Below, one piece after another: positions 7,722 through 10,148 of a stretch of 10,148 bases of DNA. A model generated the notes under the pieces. The model saw only the letters and a list, made by a program, of their open reading frames with translations. It did not search any database and had not been told where the DNA came from. Position 1 is the first letter of the stretch. Each line of letters starts with the position of its first letter. The translations under genes were made by a program, and so were the position numbers. Source of the stretch: Verrucomicrobiales bacterium (GTDB lineage: Bacteria > Verrucomicrobiota > Verrucomicrobiia > Verrucomicrobiales > DEV007); the NCBI GenBank assembly GCA_022424805.1, contig JAKMGR010000385.1, forward strand, positions 1-10,148, in the 5' to 3' direction.

Positions 7722-8492
7722 ATGACCCTCTTGACTCGTCTCTATCTGTCAACGATTCTTGCTAACAAGACCGTGATACTTCTCGCAGCCGGACTTCCGA
7801 TTCTGGCATACTGCCTCCCCCAACTGGTGCCAGCCACTCTCAAGCCTTCATTGCTGGAGCCCGCACGCGCTCAGGCGGGGTGGATCTTACTTTGGACAGT
7901 CTGCTCTGGTTGGCTTTTCCTAAGCGCCGCGTCTACTGGGGAAGAATGGAGAAGGAACGGACTTCTCGTTTATGCTTTTTCCCGCGAGGCAGCGAGGTTC
8001 AGGCGATTGCGGTTGATAGCGGGTTCGACGATCGGTTTCAGCGTCCCGGCAATACTCTTCGTCTTCGGCACCTTCCTAACAAGTGTCGTAGGAGCTCTCC
8101 CCGGCGACCAAAAAGAAGCGGAACTCTGGATCATACTCAACCTGCAGAGTTGCTTCCTCTATCTGACGATCGTGATCCCGCTTGCAACACTTGGTTTTGC
8201 GGTGGCAACGCGATTTAGTTCGACCGTTTCCTGGATCCTCGTTTCCTGCCACTTTGGCTTCGGCTTTTTCTTTCAAGGGAATCTGGCACCGTATCTTGTC
8301 TCATCAAGTCCACCGGGACAGCTGCTGAATCTGCTGGGCCCTCACTTTTACCTTGCTGATCTTACTGAGCGACTCGTCTTTAAAATGGGACCGCTTCCTT
8401 TTAGTGGTTTTGCTCAATTCCTCGGCTATTTCGCAGGCTGGGGCCTCGTAACGATGGTAGTCGCGATTCTCATCTTTCGAGCGAGACAATGA
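7722..8492 (+). CDS. ABC transporter permease, ABC-2-like
   Basis: A 256-residue integral membrane protein with about six predicted membrane segments: near 18-36, 52-71, 104-127, 135-157, 168-185 and 232-253. A basic, arginine-rich loop (FSREAARFRRLRLIAG) after the second segment may be the coupling helix facing the ATPase. This small size, the six segments and the position directly after a stand-alone ATPase gene fit the ABC-2 exporter class, although no conserved family motif is strong enough to name it. A weak purine-rich stretch (AGAAGTGGAAA) precedes the ATG at 7722. The stop overlaps the next start by ATGA, so the following gene is probably its functional partner. The transported substrate is unknown. 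Confidence 0.82.
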   Translation: MTLLTRLYLSTILANKTVILLAAGLPILAYCLPQLVPATLKPSLLEPARAQAGWILLWTVCSGWLFLSAASTGEEWRRNGLLVYAFSREAARFRRLRLIAGSTIGFSVPAILFVFGTFLTSVVGALPGDQKEAELWIILNLQSCFLYLTIVIPLATLGFAVATRFSSTVSWILVSCHFGFGFFFQGNLAPYLVSSSPPGQLLNLLGPHFYLADLTERLVFKMGPLPFSGFAQFLGYFAGWGLVTMVVAILIFRARQ

Positions 8493-9229
8493 AACGACAG
8501 GACCTCGCTCAGGGAACACTCATCGTGTGTTTTTTCTTTCTCGGGTGGACCCTCGTGGTCAAAAACGTTCCTGCCCCGAGCACTGCGACAAATTGGCCTG
8601 GATACAACCCCTTCGCGATTCGGGGCTCCGGCTACGGGAAAATGCTTTCACGTTTTTCCGAGAAGGACGTAGATAGGGCCTGGCATATTGGGCTGGAGGG
8701 ATCAGACCACTCTGACTCTTCCACCTGGCAGGGGCGTTACCGGCTGCTCAAATCCACGCGTAACAGCAGTGTCCCACTCTCCGCTTCCCATCTACAGCAC
8801 ATCCGCAATGATATCAGGAGAAAATTATACCAGGCATTTCTTCTCGATCCCACCAACTACACCACCTACGACGCGCTGCACTTTTTTTTGACTGCTATGA
8901 GCGACATCCCCGAGGAAACTCTTTTCAGTGAAATCGCGGCGACGGCATTCCTGGTGTGGGAAGTTGCGGCGAGAGAGGGGGAGGATCCCGAGCCATGGCT
9001 CACCGCCGCGGTCGCAATGATGAACTTGGATCTCGAGTTTAACAATACCCCTGTCCCCTCACTATCAAAGCCGGAGCTCCACCATCGCATCAAAGAAGCG
9101 CTCAGATCTTTTGACCGTTTGAGAAACGACTCTCTAGCCGACGGCCGGTGGTCTGAACTGTCGAACCAGCGAAGGGCTGAAATCGAGGAACGGAGGAATT
9201 TTCTAGGGAAATACGCGGAACGCTTATGA
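8489..9229 (+). CDS. Membrane-anchored extracytoplasmic protein, unknown function
   Basis: A 246-residue protein with an N-terminal signal-anchor at about 10-24 (TLIVCFFFLGWTLVV) and no obvious cleavage site, so most of the chain should lie in the periplasm. Just after the anchor is a glycine- and aromatic-rich stretch (NWPGYNPFAIRGSGYGKML, about 35-53). The rest looks helical and resembles one or more degenerate TPR-like hairpins, for example IRRKLYQAFLLDPTNYTTYD around 110-128 and the C-terminal charged helices. I do not recognise the family. Its start overlaps the permease stop (ATGA), which suggests a periplasmic partner of the ABC transporter or a link between it and the secretion machine. 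It is the last gene of the plus-strand operon. Confidence 0.75.
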   Translation: MKRQDLAQGTLIVCFFFLGWTLVVKNVPAPSTATNWPGYNPFAIRGSGYGKMLSRFSEKDVDRAWHIGLEGSDHSDSSTWQGRYRLLKSTRNSSVPLSASHLQHIRNDIRRKLYQAFLLDPTNYTTYDALHFFLTAMSDIPEETLFSEIAATAFLVWEVAAREGEDPEPWLTAAVAMMNLDLEFNNTPVPSLSKPELHHRIKEALRSFDRLRNDSLADGRWSELSNQRRAEIEERRNFLGKYAERL

Positions 9230-9306
9230 GCGTCGTTCGTGTGGGCTGCACCGGCGGACCGCCTGCGTCCTTCACCTCGCCTCTGGCTCGGTTTTCTGGG
9301 GCCAGT
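9230..9306. other. Short gap between convergent operons
   Basis: Seventy-seven bases separate two convergent gene ends. I looked for a shared terminator. CTGGC (9283-9287) can pair with GCCAG (9301-9305) around a 13-base loop containing GTTTTC, and GGCGGACCGCC (9253-9263) is near-palindromic with too small a loop. Neither is followed by a clear T run on either strand, so no terminator is called. Confidence 0.35.
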
Positions 9307-9927
9307 TCACTCGACCCGGATAGGCTGAGAGCCAGGAAAGATTCCTGACTTCTTGTTCGTCCGCGATGGGACCTCTTCCTTTCGCCTAGAATGAATCCCC
9401 CGAAGCCTTTTGTATTGCCTTACCACAACCTCACCCGTATCAACGTCTTGAAAATGAATTCCGTCTTCATTCAAGCCCAGGAATTTAAGCGTAATCTCCA
9501 AATCCTCCACCCGTACAACGATCGGTTTCCCAGCTTCCATGAGACGTCCCTTGACGACAAGCACTTGGCGCTCTGGATAAACGCCGGTGATGGGAATCTT
9601 CTCGGCCGCTCGAATTGCAAACTCCCTCAGCTCGGGGCCATTCGCTCCTTCTACAGGTTCCTCCTTTTCGGTAGCGCCCGGATCTTCAACAGGAACGGTC
9701 TTATCCGGCATCATGGGCAGACCAAAAGGGTCTACAGTTCGAAGGTTCCCATCGATTTTTTCAATGATCATCCCCATACGCAACTCACCGGTTAAGTCCC
9801 GGTCTTGCTCCGTGCGGGAAACATCGGGGCGGTCCTGCGCAAGCGCAAGAACGCCCCCTGCTGCCTCGAAAAATACAGCGCTTCCGATCAACAGCCGGCT
9901 CAAAAATAACAAGAATAACTTTTTCAT
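9307..9927 (-). CDS. Secreted protein of a pilus/T2S-like operon, possible PilP/GspC-like connector
   Basis: A 206-residue exported protein. Residues 1-30 form a signal peptide (KK, then a hydrophobic stretch) with a likely cleavage at ALA/Q (30/31). The mature part has a polar segment, then VDPFGLP (65-71), an acidic linker, and a compact probably beta-rich domain at about 95-170 (ITGVYPERQVLVVKGRLM, then VEDLEITLKFLGL and GEVVVRQYKR), ending in a basic tail. A DPF-type motif before a small beta domain recalls PilP/GspC proteins that connect the inner-membrane complex to the secretin. The match is architectural, not certain. The ATG at 9927 is chosen because GGAG lies 8 bases upstream and because it forms an ATGA overlap with the preceding gene; a TTG at 9951 would only lengthen the signal peptide. 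It is the last gene of an operon entering from the right. Confidence 0.8.
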   Translation of the reverse strand: MKKLFLLFLSRLLIGSAVFFEAAGGVLALAQDRPDVSRTEQDRDLTGELRMGMIIEKIDGNLRTVDPFGLPMMPDKTVPVEDPGATEKEEPVEGANGPELREFAIRAAEKIPITGVYPERQVLVVKGRLMEAGKPIVVRVEDLEITLKFLGLNEDGIHFQDVDTGEVVVRQYKRLRGIHSRRKEEVPSRTNKKSGIFPGSQPIRVE

Positions 9928-10148
9928 CGCCCTGACTCCGCTATTTCCCAATTGATGTAGGTGACACGAAACAGAAGAATATTTCGCTCGCTCCGATTAT
10001 TGGATGGATTTCTGACGATCTCGAGATCCTCCAAAATCAAAGTGGGGATTTTAGCTTCAAGCCTTGCCATGACTGATTGCATTGCCTGATAATTACCTTC
10101 AAAGGATAGTGTAATTCTCGAGTGTGAGAGCCCACTTGCCGATCCGAT
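9924..10148 (-). CDS. PilO/GspM-like alignment-complex protein, C-terminal fragment
   Basis: Only the last 74 codons are inside the window; the gene continues beyond 10148. Reading the minus strand from the edge gives an uninterrupted frame ending at TGA (9926-9924), which overlaps the next start by ATGA. The fragment contains HSRITLSFEGNYQAMQSVMA, then LEAKIPTLILEDLEIVRN and NILLFRVTYINWEIA. A strand with a phi-x-phi-x-GNY turn, a helix, a second strand around LEDLEI and a final long strand are the elements of the ferredoxin-like C-terminal domain of PilO and GspM, inner-membrane proteins with a periplasmic domain that aligns the secretion machine. In Akkermansia the PilO-like protein Amuc_1100 also lies next to a small hypothetical protein and a secretin in a pilus-like cluster, which this order resembles. 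Family assignment is by pattern. Confidence 0.72.
   Translation of the reverse strand: MGSASGLSHSRITLSFEGNYQAMQSVMARLEAKIPTLILEDLEIVRNPSNNRSERNILLFRVTYINWEIAESGR

Noticed and set aside
9251..9305. Possible bidirectional terminator between convergent operons
   Set aside because: The hairpins are short or have unsuitable loops, and no T run follows on either strand.
9391..9955. Plus-strand frames of 134 and 122 codons opposite the secreted protein
   Set aside because: The minus-strand gene has a signal peptide, a Shine-Dalgarno site and an ATGA junction; the plus-strand frames have none of these.

Overview
The window reads as a chromosomal piece of a Gram-negative bacterium. It needs an outer membrane because it encodes a secretin. 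The mixture of type II secretion / type IV pilus genes with an ABC transporter and several lineage-specific proteins suggests the PVC group, most likely Verrucomicrobiota. That placement is an inference from gene style and order, not from a marker gene. No rRNA, tRNA, CRISPR array, insertion sequence or phage gene was seen.

Layout. Positions 1-278 hold nothing recognisable. A lone minus-strand gene (279-710) encodes a strongly acidic protein of unknown function. A divergent intergenic region (711 to about 914) holds a plausible promoter and a strong ribosome binding site. From there a tight plus-strand operon runs to 9229 with eight genes: a secretin (GspD/PilQ type), a small protein resembling a detached GspE N-terminal domain, the GspE-type assembly ATPase, the GspF-type inner-membrane platform, a 130-residue membrane-anchored protein, an ABC ATPase, a matching multi-pass permease, and a membrane-anchored extracytoplasmic protein. 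Four junctions are 4-base ATGA overlaps and the other three are 21-base gaps, so the ABC genes look like part of the same transcription unit as the secretion genes.

Facing this operon, and separated by only 77 bases, a second operon enters from the right edge on the minus strand. Its visible end holds the C-terminus of a PilO/GspM-like alignment-complex protein (cut by the window edge), joined by an ATGA overlap to a secreted protein of 206 residues with a DPFGLP motif and a small beta-rich domain, possibly a PilP/GspC-like connector.

How they may work together: secretin (outer-membrane channel), ATPase (motor), platform protein (pseudopilus assembly) and the PilO/GspM- and PilP/GspC-like proteins (periplasmic connection) would form one secretion or pilus machine encoded by two convergent operons. 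The unusual part is the ABC transporter and three uncharacterised partner proteins built into the motor operon. No pseudopilin or prepilin peptidase is visible here; they would have to lie on the minus-strand operon beyond position 10148 or elsewhere.
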